From contig JBGUKW010000126.1 in the NCBI GenBank assembly GCA_045114665.1, positions 1-26,231 on the forward strand: 26,231 nucleotides of DNA, read 5' to 3'. Numbering within the stretch: the first letter of the stretch is position 1; the number at the start of each line of letters is the position of its first letter. The notes beneath the pieces are model-generated. The model worked only from the letters and a program-made list of their open reading frames with translations. It ran no database searches and was not told where the DNA came from. The position numbers and the translations under genes were made by a program. The stretch comes from CADAWZ01 sp045114665 (lineage in GTDB: Bacteria; Vulcanimicrobiota; CADAWZ01). Shown piece after piece: positions 14,306 to 23,561 of this stretch.

Positions 14306-15526
14306 ATGTACAATATTTTATTTGACGAAATGAAAAAAAGAAATATAGATTGGGTTATTCTTTCAGGAGAAAGGCAAAAATCAACTGACATAAGATATTT
14401 TTTAAAAAATTTGACATTTGCCTCCCCTGTAATTTTAATAAAACAAAATGAAGAGCCTATAATCATTCATAATATCCTCGAATCAGAAGAAGCACTACAG
14501 TCAAAAGCAAAGACTATTTGCAGAGATGAAATAGTTTTAAGAGAAGAAATAAGAAAATTTTCTTCTTCAAAAGACCAAACAAAACTTTTTATTAAAAAGT
14601 GCATAGAAAAATTTGACATATCAGGAAAAATACTCTTACTTGGAAATCAACCATTTCAAAAAGCATTCATGATATATGAAATAATGCAAAAAATAGATGG
14701 AATAAAATTGGCAGATATAAAAGACTCCGATATTATGAAAAAAGTAAGAGAAGTAAAAACTGATGATGAAATAGAAAAAATACAATCTGTTTCAACAAAA
14801 GTTTCAGAAATATACAGAGAAATAAGAAATTTGCTAAAAAAAGGAATAATAAAAGATTCCTTATTATATGATAAAAATGGAACTCCAATAAAATTGGGAG
14901 ACATAAGACATTTAGTTGAAAAGATAATTGCAGAAACAGGGCTTTCAGGTGCAGAAATTCCAATAATTTCAATGGGAGAAGAAGCTGCAAGTCCTCACAT
15001 GACAGGAAATGTGGAAATGCAAGTAAAAGAAGGAAGTCCAATAGTAATTGACATATTCCCAAATGACAATAAAACTGGATATTTTTCAGACATGACGAGG
15101 ACATTTTGTGTAGGGAAACCGAGTGATTATGTAAAAACATTATATAGTCATGTTAAAGAAGCATATGAAATTGGTAAAAAATCAGTAAAGTTAGGAGAAA
15201 AGACAAGTCTTCCTGATATAGCGGTTTCTGATTTTTTTGTACAAAAAGGGCATAAAACATCGAGAGACAATGCTGGAACTAAAGAAGGATATATTCATTC
15301 ATTGGGGCATGGTGTTGGTCTTGATGTCCATGAAGCTCCGAGTGTAAGTTTTGTTGCAAAAGAAATATTTGAAAAAATGTCAGTTTTTACAATAGAGCCA
15401 GGTCTTTATTATAAATCTAAATCGGCAGGAATAAGGCTTGAAGATACTTTTTATATAGACCACAATGGCAATTTGAAAAATTTAACATCATTTCCAATGA
15501 AATTATCAGTTGATGAAGATATATAA
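14306..15526 (+). CDS. M24-family aminopeptidase P / Xaa-Pro peptidase
   Basis: A 406-residue cytosolic metallopeptidase expected to release an N-terminal residue preceding proline. Residues about 1-155 form the creatinase-type N-terminal domain and about 165-400 the pita-bread catalytic domain. The five metal ligands are all present: D249 (VIDIFP), D262 (FSDMTRTF), H335 (SLGHGVGLDVHEAP), E364 (TIEPGLY) and E379 (RLEDT). There is no signal peptide. AAGGA lies nine bases before the ATG. The stop is followed within 12 bases by gltX, so it is the first gene of a four-gene operon. It is more divergent and more Lys-rich than the map product. Exact substrate (prolidase or aminopeptidase P) is open. 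Confidence 0.88.
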   Translation: MYNILFDEMKKRNIDWVILSGERQKSTDIRYFLKNLTFASPVILIKQNEEPIIIHNILESEEALQSKAKTICRDEIVLREEIRKFSSSKDQTKLFIKKCIEKFDISGKILLLGNQPFQKAFMIYEIMQKIDGIKLADIKDSDIMKKVREVKTDDEIEKIQSVSTKVSEIYREIRNLLKKGIIKDSLLYDKNGTPIKLGDIRHLVEKIIAETGLSGAEIPIISMGEEAASPHMTGNVEMQVKEGSPIVIDIFPNDNKTGYFSDMTRTFCVGKPSDYVKTLYSHVKEAYEIGKKSVKLGEKTSLPDIAVSDFFVQKGHKTSRDNAGTKEGYIHSLGHGVGLDVHEAPSVSFVAKEIFEKMSVFTIEPGLYYKSKSAGIRLEDTFYIDHNGNLKNLTSFPMKLSVDEDI

Positions 15527-15537
15527 TGGGAGGAAAA

Positions 15538-17061
15538 ATGGAAAATGAAGTTCGTGTCCGAATAGCTCCATCTCCAACAGGTGAGCCACATGTCGGAACA
15601 GCATACATAGCTCTATTTAACAGAGCTTTTGCAAAATCACACAATGGCAAATTTATTTTGAGAATCGAAGACACAGACCAAACAAGATATACTGAAAATT
15701 CAGAAAAAGCAATTTTTGAATCTCTCAGATGGCTTGGTCTTGATTGGGACGAAGGACCAGATGTTGGAGGACCTTATGCTCCATACAGACAATCAGAAAG
15801 AACAGAAATATACAGAAAATATGCCCAGGAACTCCTTGACAAAGGACTTGCTTATAAATGTTTCTGTACAAAAGAAGAACTCGCAGAAATGAGAACAAGA
15901 CAAGAAAAGGAAAAACGCCCTGCAGTAGGTTATTTTGCTTCAGATTCTCCTTGTAGAAATTTAACACCTGAGCAGATAAAAGAAAAAGAAGAACAGGGTA
16001 TCCCCTATGTCATCAGACTTAAAGTTCCAAATGACGATCCTGATGCACTTATAACATTTTTTGATCACACAAGAAAAAAAGAGATTTCAAGAAAATATTC
16101 TGAAATCGACGATCAAGTTTTGTTAAAAGCAGACGGATTCCCAACATATCATTTGGCAAATGTAGTAGATGATCATTTAATGGGAATTACACATGTAATG
16201 AGAGGCGAAGAATGGATCGTTTCAACACCAAAACACATTCTTTTATACAAAGCATTTGGTTGGAAAGTTCCTGAATTTTATCATCTCTCACTTTTGAGAA
16301 ATCCTGACAAAAACAAAAGCAAAATTTCAAAGAGAAAAAATCCTGTATCACTAAGATGGTTCAGAGCAGCAGGTTATACTCCTGAAGCACTTTTAAATTT
16401 TCTTGCACTCATGGGATATTCAAGAAATACTGAAGGAAAGACAAAAGAAGAGATAAGTGCAATGGATATTTTCACAATGGAAGAACTTGCGAAAGAATTT
16501 GATCCCGCAAGAATCTCGACGAGTGGTCCTGCTTTTGACTATGAAAAACTCGATTCAATAAATAATACATATACAGAAAGAATGAGCATTGACGAATTTG
16601 TCAAATACCAATCTGAAAGAACAGCATATTTAATGAAATATTTAGGAGTTCTTGCAGAAGAAGTAAAAACAAGATTCCGCAGATTTGACAAAGAAGTCAA
16701 TTCAATAACAGATTTCTTCTTCAGAATGAAAATGAACTATAATTCAAAAGAATTTAAGAAAGCAAAGATTTCATTTGAAGAAGCTGGCAAAATTTTAAAA
16801 GCTGTTAAAAAAGTTTTTAAAGACAATGCAACAAAATTGAATGCACCTGAAGAATTTAGAGAGTGTCTTGCAAATATTGTTGAGAAAAATGGATTTGACA
16901 ATAGAGGACTTCACATGACTGTAAGAGTTGCAGTTGCTGGAGTTGGTGAATCATTGCCATTATATGAATCACTTTCTTTACTCGGTGTATATAGATGTAT
17001 AACAAGATTTGATGAAGCAATTTCTGCTTTAGAGAAATTCGCTAAAGAGGAAGCAAAATAA
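15538..17061 (+). CDS. gltX: glutamyl-tRNA synthetase
   Basis: A 507-residue class I synthetase that charges tRNA-Glu. It has the HIGH-type motif HVGT (18-21) within RIAPSPTGEPHVGTAY, a bacterial-type connective region, and the KMSKS-type motif KISKR (262-266), then the helical anticodon-binding part to the C-terminus. The ATG at 15538 is chosen because GGGAGG lies between it and an upstream ATG at 15526 that overlaps the aminopeptidase stop. Since a separate GlnRS gene lies two genes downstream, this enzyme is probably Glu-specific. It ends 14 bases before the flavin reductase gene. Confidence 0.96.
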   Translation: MENEVRVRIAPSPTGEPHVGTAYIALFNRAFAKSHNGKFILRIEDTDQTRYTENSEKAIFESLRWLGLDWDEGPDVGGPYAPYRQSERTEIYRKYAQELLDKGLAYKCFCTKEELAEMRTRQEKEKRPAVGYFASDSPCRNLTPEQIKEKEEQGIPYVIRLKVPNDDPDALITFFDHTRKKEISRKYSEIDDQVLLKADGFPTYHLANVVDDHLMGITHVMRGEEWIVSTPKHILLYKAFGWKVPEFYHLSLLRNPDKNKSKISKRKNPVSLRWFRAAGYTPEALLNFLALMGYSRNTEGKTKEEISAMDIFTMEELAKEFDPARISTSGPAFDYEKLDSINNTYTERMSIDEFVKYQSERTAYLMKYLGVLAEEVKTRFRRFDKEVNSITDFFFRMKMNYNSKEFKKAKISFEEAGKILKAVKKVFKDNATKLNAPEEFRECLANIVEKNGFDNRGLHMTVRVAVAGVGESLPLYESLSLLGVYRCITRFDEAISALEKFAKEEAK

Positions 17062-17075
17062 AACGGAGAAAAAAA

Positions 17076-17648
17076 ATGAAAGATTTAGGTTCAAGAGCAT
17101 TTTCTTATGGTTATCCAAGTCCAGTTTTAATGGTTGCAACTTACAATGATGACGGAACAGTAAATGTAATGAATTTACATGAATGTGCAAGAACAAATGC
17201 TGGGCATTTAGCACTTTGTATTGGTGAAGGAAAAAAGACACACAAAAATGTTGAGAAAAGACATGCTTTCACACTTACACTTGCAAATAAGGATTTGATG
17301 AAGGCTGTAGATTATTTTGGTCTTGTATCTGGATATAAAGTTCCAGACAAATTTGAAAAAACTGGTTTACAAGCTGTAAAGAGCAGAAATGTTGATGCCC
17401 CAGTTATTGTTGGAAGTCCTTTGGTTATAGAATGTGAACTCATGAACTTTATAAAAACTTCTAATTTTACAACTGTACTTGGCAGGATTGTAAATATTTT
17501 GGCTGATGAATCTATATTAAATGAAGCAGGTAAAATAGATTCGTCAAAAATAGGAATGTTATTTTTTGATTCATTCAGCAATAGCTATTTTACATTGGGC
17601 GATAAAGTAGGAAATGCTTGGATTGAAGGAAGAGAATACATGAAATAA
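17076..17648 (+). CDS. flavin reductase-like (flavoredoxin-type) FMN-binding protein
   Basis: A 190-residue protein of the split-barrel flavin reductase/flavoredoxin family. The N-terminus reads FSYGYPSPVLMVATYNDDGTVNVMNL, the usual start in which a YPxPVxxV strand and a following DGxxN turn build the FMN site. LALCIGEGKKTHKNVEKRHAFTLTLAN and VSGYKVPDKFEKTGL match the core and the substrate-side loop. It likely binds FMN and passes electrons in the cytosol; the donor is unknown. It shares with glnS an almost identical leader (ACGGAG plus an A run before the ATG). Its place between two aminoacyl-tRNA synthetases is probably only co-transcription. Confidence 0.85.
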   Translation: MKDLGSRAFSYGYPSPVLMVATYNDDGTVNVMNLHECARTNAGHLALCIGEGKKTHKNVEKRHAFTLTLANKDLMKAVDYFGLVSGYKVPDKFEKTGLQAVKSRNVDAPVIVGSPLVIECELMNFIKTSNFTTVLGRIVNILADESILNEAGKIDSSKIGMLFFDSFSNSYFTLGDKVGNAWIEGREYMK

Positions 17649-17666
17649 TATATAACGGAGAAAAAA

Positions 17667-19328
17667 ATGGAAACAACAAAACCTAATGACTTCATAAGAG
17701 ACATAATTGATGAAGACTTAAAGACTGGAAAAAGAGATCATGTTGCAACAAGATTTCCTCCAGAGCCAAATGGCTATCTCCACATTGGACATGCAAAATC
17801 AATCTGCCTCAATTTTGGAATAGCAAAGCAGTACAATGGAACATGTAATTTGAGATTTGATGACACAAACCCATGCAAAGAAGATACAGAATATGTTGAT
17901 TCAATCATGAACGATGTCAAATGGCTTGGATTCCAATGGGACGGAATGTATTACGCCTCAAACTATTTCCAAAAATTGTATGAATATGCTGTTGAACTCA
18001 TAAAAATGGGAAAAGCCTATGTCTGCGAACTCACACCAGATCAAATAAGAGAATACAGAGGCACTTTGACAGAACCTGGCAAAAACAGTCCTTACAGAGA
18101 CAGAAGTGTTGAAGAAAATTTAGCTCTTTTTGAAAAGATGAAAAATGGAGAACTTGAAGATGGTTCAGCTGTTTTGAGAGCAAAAATAGATATGGCTTCT
18201 CCTAATATCAATATGAGAGACCCTGCTATCTACAGAATAAGACATGCAACACACCACAAAACAGGTGATGATTGGTGTATATATCCAATGTACGATTTTG
18301 CACACTGTCTCTCTGACAGTATAGAAGGAATAACACATTCTATCTGCACACTTGAATTTGAAATTCACAGACCATTATATAATTGGTATCTCGAAACATT
18401 GGGAATAAAGAATCCACCACAGCAGATCGAATTTGCAAGACTCAACATCACTGGAACAGTCATGAGCAAAAGAAAACTCCTTCAACTCGTAACAGAACAC
18501 CATGTAAATGGTTGGGACGATCCAAGAATGCCTACCATTGCAGGAATGAGAAGAAGAGGCTTCACACCTGAAGCTATAAGAAACTTCTGCGAACAAATCG
18601 GAGTTGCAAAAGCAGACAGCACAGTCGATATGTCATTTTTGGAGCATTGTGTAAGAGAAGACCTCAATAAGAGAGCAAAGAGAATAATGGTTGTTGTCAA
18701 TCCTGTAAAATTGATAATCGACAACTATCCAGAGGGACAGACTGAAGAAGTAGAAGCAATAAACAACCCTGAAAACATGGACGAAGGAAAGAGAAAAGTC
18801 ATTTTCTCTAAAGAACTTTACATAGACAGAGATGACTTCATGGAAGAACCTGTAAAAGGATTCTACAGAATGGCTCCTGACCGTGAAGTAAGACTAAAAG
18901 CTGGATACTATGTAAAATGCACAGGTGTTGTAAAAGATGAAAATGGAGAGATAAAAGAAATCCACTGTACTTACGATCCTGAAACAAAAGGCGGTACATC
19001 TGCAGACGGAAGAAAAGTCAAAGGCACACTTCACTGGGTAAGTGCAACAAACTGTGTTGACACAGAAGTAAGACTTTATGAAAGTCTCTTTAACTGCCAA
19101 AATCCATCAGCAGCTGAAAACTTCCTTGACACTGTAAATCATGACTCATTAAAGATAGTCAAAGGCTCAAAAGCTGAACTATGTGTAAATGATTTAAAAG
19201 TAGGAGATGTCGTTCAATTTGAGAGAACAGGTTATTTCTGCATTGACAAAGATTCAACAGAAGGACACCCTGTTTTCAACAGAACAATAGCACTCAAAGA
19301 TACTTGGGCAAAACAAAACAAAAAATAA
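17667..19328 (+). CDS. glnS: glutaminyl-tRNA synthetase
   Basis: A 553-residue class I enzyme that charges tRNA-Gln directly. The HIGH motif is at 39-42 in RFPPEPNGYLHIGHAKSICL, and the KMSKS-type VMSKR at 265-269. FDDTNPCKEDTEYVDSI and DWCIYPMYDFAHCLSDSIEGITHS are characteristic of GlnRS rather than GluRS. The C-terminal beta-barrel anticodon-binding domain runs from about 340 to the end. The length matches the bacterial family. A cell with GlnRS need not use the transamidation route for tRNA-Gln; GatCAB may still serve tRNA-Asn. It is the last gene of the operon, followed by a perfect palindromic terminator. Confidence 0.97.
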   Translation: METTKPNDFIRDIIDEDLKTGKRDHVATRFPPEPNGYLHIGHAKSICLNFGIAKQYNGTCNLRFDDTNPCKEDTEYVDSIMNDVKWLGFQWDGMYYASNYFQKLYEYAVELIKMGKAYVCELTPDQIREYRGTLTEPGKNSPYRDRSVEENLALFEKMKNGELEDGSAVLRAKIDMASPNINMRDPAIYRIRHATHHKTGDDWCIYPMYDFAHCLSDSIEGITHSICTLEFEIHRPLYNWYLETLGIKNPPQQIEFARLNITGTVMSKRKLLQLVTEHHVNGWDDPRMPTIAGMRRRGFTPEAIRNFCEQIGVAKADSTVDMSFLEHCVREDLNKRAKRIMVVVNPVKLIIDNYPEGQTEEVEAINNPENMDEGKRKVIFSKELYIDRDDFMEEPVKGFYRMAPDREVRLKAGYYVKCTGVVKDENGEIKEIHCTYDPETKGGTSADGRKVKGTLHWVSATNCVDTEVRLYESLFNCQNPSAAENFLDTVNHDSLKIVKGSKAELCVNDLKVGDVVQFERTGYFCIDKDSTEGHPVFNRTIALKDTWAKQNKK

Positions 19329-19336
19329 AAATTGAT

Positions 19337-19380
19337 AAAAAAAATGTTGATTTAGAAATTTCTAAATCAACATTTTTTTT
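19337..19380. terminator. bidirectional terminator, perfect 44-bp palindrome
   Basis: A perfect inverted repeat of 22 + 22 bases centred between 19358 and 19359 (arm core ATGTTGATTTAGAAA), flanked by A8 and T8. It serves both glnS on the plus strand and the MATE gene on the minus strand. The MATE stop codon (19379-19381) overlaps the end of the palindrome. Confidence 0.92.
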
Positions 19381-20740
19381 ATTCTTTGTTTAATATTTTA
19401 TTATTCCTCCATCTACCTGTCTTATAATAGAAAATACACATTATTACAGAAAGTATAGAAGCTAAAGGTGCTGCAAAACCAACTTCAAACATCGTTGCAT
19501 TTGGCAATTTACTCAAATAATAGGACATTGGAATCCTTACAAGAAAAGTTGCCATAATACTGTGAACAACTGGAAAAGTTGTATGACCATAACCAATAAA
19601 AAATGAATTTATATTGAAAATAAATGAACCTATTACACATTCTATTCCAAAAGATCTCATATAATCAGCAGAACATTTTATGACATCAGGATCTGTTGTA
19701 AAAATAGCTGTCAATAACTCACCTTTAAAGAATATAAATATATAGAGAACTAATTCAAAAGCAAGAGATATCAAAAATCCTACTAAAAAACATTTTTTAG
19801 CTCTTTGATGTTGTGAGGCTCCAATATTTTGGGCTGTCATAGCTGCAACAGCGGCAGAAAGCGATTCTGGTATAATATATGAGAACCATAATAATCTTTC
19901 AGCAACACCGAGAGAAGCAGAGGCAATAAGTCCCATTGAATTTATTATTCCAGTCATTATCAAAAAAGAAATATCTATTAAAACAATCGCAACAGCCATA
20001 GGAGCTCCAATTTTAAAAATATTCCAAGCTTCCATTTTTGAAAAAACAGTGTCTTTAAATGTAAAATCACAAAGCCCACCATGCTTTTTTATGTGAAAAA
20101 AACAAAAAAGAACAGCACAAAATTGTGCGAAAATTGTAGCTATAGCAGCTCCCATTGGTCCCATTTTGAAAAATCCAATCAAAATAAAATCACATACAAT
20201 ATTTATACAACATGCCAAAATTATAAATTTCATAGGTGTTTTGGAATCACCAAGACCTCTTAAAATTGCGGCCAATACATTATATGCAACTAAAAACAAT
20301 ATTCCAAAAGAGCAAGTCACAAGATATTGTAAAGTAAAATTTGCTGCTTCTTTCGGAGTTCTCAAAAATTCAATAAATGGACTTGCAACAAAAAATAGAA
20401 CTACTGTCATAATTAATGAAAAAGCCCCGAACAAAACAATCATTGTTCCTATTACATCTCTTACACATTTCTTTTTGTCTGCTCCAAAATATTGTCCTAT
20501 TATGACTGTTCCTCCTGAAGTAAATCCAAAAATAATACCGATCACGGCTTGCATTATTTCAGTTCCAATTCCAACAGCGGAAACAGCAGAAGAGTCACAA
20601 AAACGACCAATTACAAAAAGATCAACAGCACCATATAATGCCTGTAATATATTTGCATAAACAAAAGGCAGTGCAAATAAAATCAAAACTTTTTTGACAT
20701 CGCCATTTAATAAATCAAGTTTTTTTTCATTGTTATCCAT
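19379..20740 (-). CDS. MATE-family multidrug/solute efflux transporter
   Basis: A 453-residue polytopic protein with about twelve hydrophobic segments in two related halves. Each half begins with the MATE pattern: LALPF.YANILQALYGAVDLFVIGRF near the N-terminus, and KIGAPMAVAIVLIDISFLIMTGIIN near residue 245. PESLSAAVAAMTAQNIGA matches the loop conserved before the second-half helices. It would export cationic drugs or metabolites using Na+ or H+; substrate cannot be told. The ATG at 20740 has AGGG seven bases upstream, and this site overlaps the stop of the preceding hydrolase gene. It is the last gene of the operon. Confidence 0.93.
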   Translation of the reverse strand: MDNNEKKLDLLNGDVKKVLILFALPFVYANILQALYGAVDLFVIGRFCDSSAVSAVGIGTEIMQAVIGIIFGFTSGGTVIIGQYFGADKKKCVRDVIGTMIVLFGAFSLIMTVVLFFVASPFIEFLRTPKEAANFTLQYLVTCSFGILFLVAYNVLAAILRGLGDSKTPMKFIILACCINIVCDFILIGFFKMGPMGAAIATIFAQFCAVLFCFFHIKKHGGLCDFTFKDTVFSKMEAWNIFKIGAPMAVAIVLIDISFLIMTGIINSMGLIASASLGVAERLLWFSYIIPESLSAAVAAMTAQNIGASQHQRAKKCFLVGFLISLAFELVLYIFIFFKGELLTAIFTTDPDVIKCSADYMRSFGIECVIGSFIFNINSFFIGYGHTTFPVVHSIMATFLVRIPMSYYLSKLPNATMFEVGFAAPLASILSVIMCIFYYKTGRWRNNKILNKE

Positions 20741-20744
20741 AAAG

Positions 20745-21476
20745 TTACCCTAAAAATTTTTTTGCTAAATTAAAAACAATATCTGAATATTCTTTTTTAG
20801 AAAACACATGATCTGCTCCATTAATTGTTTCAAGCTCTATTCCAAATTGTTTAGAAAATTTGACAGCTTCAGCATAAGAAGCAATTTGATCACAATCCCC
20901 ATGAACCATCTTTAATAAAATATCTTTTGGTTTTGAAAAAATTTTAAACAGATCATATTTTTCAATTTCATTATAAAAATCAATAGAAAGTCTAACAGGT
21001 CTTAAAAAATGAGCATTTATTATAAAACCTTCTTTTTTTAATTCTTCCCATTCAGAAGGTTCTGTTGAATCAAATAAAATTTTCTTCATATTTACAGCAG
21101 TACAACGAAGAAACAATTTTTTGACACTCGATTTTTTATTATTTATATATAACAAAGACAAAAAAGCTCCAAAACTCGAAGCAAACATGTATATTGGAAT
21201 ATTAGGAAAATGAGCTTTTATATAATTTTCTGTGTCTTCTATTACTTCAAGACATGATTTTACTGTCAAATCGTCATTTTTATTTTCACCATGATTTGGA
21301 AGATCTATTGCAATAGTTGAAATTCCAATTTTAGGCATTATTTCTTCAAGCCTTCTACAAGTCGGACTTTCTTTTGAACTTGCAAAACCATGTACAACAA
21401 TTAAAATTGCTTTATTTTCTTTTGACAAAACCAAATCAGCTGGTATATCAAATTTTGTCCTGCTTTTTATTAACAT
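20745..21476 (-). CDS. small alpha/beta hydrolase (serine hydrolase)
   Basis: A 243-residue alpha/beta-hydrolase. There is an oxyanion-hole motif VVHGFASSK (about 28-36), a nucleophile elbow ASSFG with S101 in place of the usual GxSxG, acid D196 in HGDCD, and H223 in GADHVF. DLPNHGEN after strand 4 also fits the fold. No signal peptide or lipid-type cap domain is visible. It probably acts on a small ester or acylated metabolite in the cytosol. Its stop lies inside the MATE leader and it follows the ABC-F gene by 33 bases, so the three are co-transcribed. Confidence 0.8.
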   Translation of the reverse strand: MLIKSRTKFDIPADLVLSKENKAILIVVHGFASSKESPTCRRLEEIMPKIGISTIAIDLPNHGENKNDDLTVKSCLEVIEDTENYIKAHFPNIPIYMFASSFGAFLSLLYINNKKSSVKKLFLRCTAVNMKKILFDSTEPSEWEELKKEGFIINAHFLRPVRLSIDFYNEIEKYDLFKIFSKPKDILLKMVHGDCDQIASYAEAVKFSKQFGIELETINGADHVFSKKEYSDIVFNLAKKFLG

Positions 21477-21509
21477 TTTTTAATTACTTAACTATCCTCC
21501 TCTTTTGTC

Positions 21510-23429
21510 TCACTGATTTTCAAGCAATTCTGTCAACTCTTCATATTCAGCAAAAAGTTTTTCTATTTCCTCAGATATTTTCCCATAATCCTCAGACAAC
21601 TTAGAAATCTTAGCCAAATCAGAAGCAATATCAGGATCACTCATCAAATCTTCAGTAGTTTTTAATCTGAGTTCAGCCCTTTCAATCTCTTTTTCTTTTT
21701 CCTTTATCTGCTTTTCAATAGAAACTGTTTTGGGCTTGACAGAAACAATCTTTCTTACACTTTTAATTTCAGAATTTCTCTTTGCATTTTTTTCTTCAAA
21801 TTCTTTCTTTTTGGCGAGCTGTTGTTTTTTGGTCAGATACCAAGAATAGTTTCCCATGTATGATTCCATACGACCATTTTTTATTTCTATTACCCTATCA
21901 CACACTTGATCGATAAAATATCTGTCATGAGAAACAATTAAAACAGTTCCTTCAAATGAATTTAAAGCCTCTGAAAGTGCTTCTCTTGACGGAATATCCA
22001 AATGATTTGTAGGCTCATCAAGCATGATAACATTTGCAGAAGAACATAAAAGCATTGCAAGAGAAAGTCTTGCTCTTTCGCCACCAGACAAAACAGAAAC
22101 AGTTTTAAAAACATCATCTCCAAAAAACAAAAATGCAGCAAGTCGAGTTCTTATTTCTGTAACTGTCATGCCATTTGGTGCAACTCTTTCCATTTCCTGA
22201 AAAGCAGTATTTGAATCAATCAATGAGACATCTTGATTTTGATAATAATATTTTATATTTGCAGCAGGGTGAACTTTTAACTTACCAATGTATTTGCGAT
22301 CATGACCTGAAATGATATTAAAAAGTGTCGATTTTCCACAGCCATTTTCTCCAATAAACGCAATTCTCTCACCTGCATTTATTTCAATATCCCCATGAAG
22401 TGGAACAGTCAAAGAATCAAAATGTTTTTCAAGATCATGCATTTCCATGACTTTTGTCATCTGTCTTGAATCAAAATCAAAATTGACATGCACTTGTTTT
22501 TCCTTTGACATTGGAGCTTCAATTAATTGTTTTTTTGAAAGCATTTTTTCTCTACTTTTGACTCTTGTTGCAAGCGTGGCTTTATAACGAAAACGCTCAA
22601 TAAAACGCATATCATGTTCCAACATTCTCTGTTGTTCTTTGTATTTTTTGTAGAGAAGTTCTTCTTCCTCATCTTTTTGTTTTACAAAAGAATCGTAATT
22701 GCCTGTATATAATTTTACATGCCTATTTGAAAGATACAATGTCTTAGCAGATATTCTGTTCAAAAAATATCGATCATGAGATACGGCAATTATTGCTCCT
22801 GGATATGAAGCAAGATAATTTTCAAGCCATTCTGTAGCATGCATGTCAAGATGATTTGTAGGTTCATCGAGCATTAAAAGATCGCTTTTTCTCAAAAGAA
22901 GCTTTGCAAATTCAAGCCTCATCTTCCAACCACCGCTAAATTCACTCACATACCTATCTTTATCAGAAAGTGAAAATCCAAGTCCCAAAAGTATTTTATC
23001 TGTTTCCCAAGAAATGTCATCACCATTCATATGTTCATATTTTTCAAGAAGAACACCATATTTTTTTATTGCTTCATCAAGCTTTTCAGGATCGTCAGCA
23101 AAAAGATTCATATCCTCTTCAACAGCCCTTATTTCTGCCTCAACTCCCAAAATGTCTGAAACAGCAAGTCGCATTTCATCAGCAACCTTATTATATGGCT
23201 TCAATGTAACAAGCTGAGACAACAAAGAAATTTTTGTGGAGGGATTTTCAAAAACAATACTCCCTGAATCATATTGTTCATGACCAGCAAGTATTTTTAA
23301 AAGAGTGGTTTTACCTGCCCCATTTGAACCAATAAAACCTATTCTATCTTTTGGCAAAATCCTAAAAGAAACATTTTCTAAAATAGAATCTCCACCATAC
23401 GATTTATTTAAATTAGTAATAGTAATCAT
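21510..23429 (-). CDS. ABC-F family ATPase (Uup/ABCF3-like)
   Basis: A 639-residue soluble protein with two ABC cassettes and no membrane part. Cassette 1: Walker A GSNGAGKT (34-41), signature FSGGWKMRL, Walker B LLMLDEPTNHLD (about 183-194). A charged linker with the KYKEQQRMLEHDMRFIERF helix follows. Cassette 2: Walker A GENGCGKS (about 357-364), signature LSGGERARL, Walker B VIMLDEPTNHLD (about 468-479). Both catalytic glutamates are intact. The last 85 residues form a Lys/Glu-rich coiled coil, as in Uup/YdiF/ABCF3 members. Such proteins act on the ribosome; some give antibiotic resistance by target protection. It heads the operon with the hydrolase and MATE genes, but resistance is not shown by sequence alone. 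Confidence 0.94.
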   Translation of the reverse strand: MITITNLNKSYGGDSILENVSFRILPKDRIGFIGSNGAGKTTLLKILAGHEQYDSGSIVFENPSTKISLLSQLVTLKPYNKVADEMRLAVSDILGVEAEIRAVEEDMNLFADDPEKLDEAIKKYGVLLEKYEHMNGDDISWETDKILLGLGFSLSDKDRYVSEFSGGWKMRLEFAKLLLRKSDLLMLDEPTNHLDMHATEWLENYLASYPGAIIAVSHDRYFLNRISAKTLYLSNRHVKLYTGNYDSFVKQKDEEEELLYKKYKEQQRMLEHDMRFIERFRYKATLATRVKSREKMLSKKQLIEAPMSKEKQVHVNFDFDSRQMTKVMEMHDLEKHFDSLTVPLHGDIEINAGERIAFIGENGCGKSTLFNIISGHDRKYIGKLKVHPAANIKYYYQNQDVSLIDSNTAFQEMERVAPNGMTVTEIRTRLAAFLFFGDDVFKTVSVLSGGERARLSLAMLLCSSANVIMLDEPTNHLDIPSREALSEALNSFEGTVLIVSHDRYFIDQVCDRVIEIKNGRMESYMGNYSWYLTKKQQLAKKKEFEEKNAKRNSEIKSVRKIVSVKPKTVSIEKQIKEKEKEIERAELRLKTTEDLMSDPDIASDLAKISKLSEDYGKISEEIEKLFAEYEELTELLENQ

Positions 23430-23499
23430 AAAATTAACCCTAAAAAAGTTCTACCAAGATAAAATAATAACAAATAAATAACCACAAAGTCAACATAAA

Positions 23500-23535
23500 A
23501 AAAAGATTCACAGAAAATTTTCTGTGAATCTTTTT
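23500..23535. terminator. terminator, perfect 36-bp palindrome
   Basis: AAAAAGATTCACAGAAAA (23500-23517) is exactly complementary to 23518-23535. On the minus strand it lies 26 bases after the stop of the zinc-ribbon gene and is followed by T residues. It separates that gene from the ABC-F operon. Confidence 0.9.
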
Positions 23536-23561
23536 ACTAAAGAACAAAACTATAATTCAAT

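Noticed and set aside
14733..15140. Leu/Phe-rich 135-codon minus-strand frame opposite the aminopeptidase
   Set aside because: It is a shadow of Lys/Glu-rich coding sequence; the plus-strand gene has all catalytic residues.
20166..20660. 164-codon plus-strand open frame inside the MATE gene
   Set aside because: It is antisense to a clear transporter gene, with no ribosome binding site and no recognisable motif.
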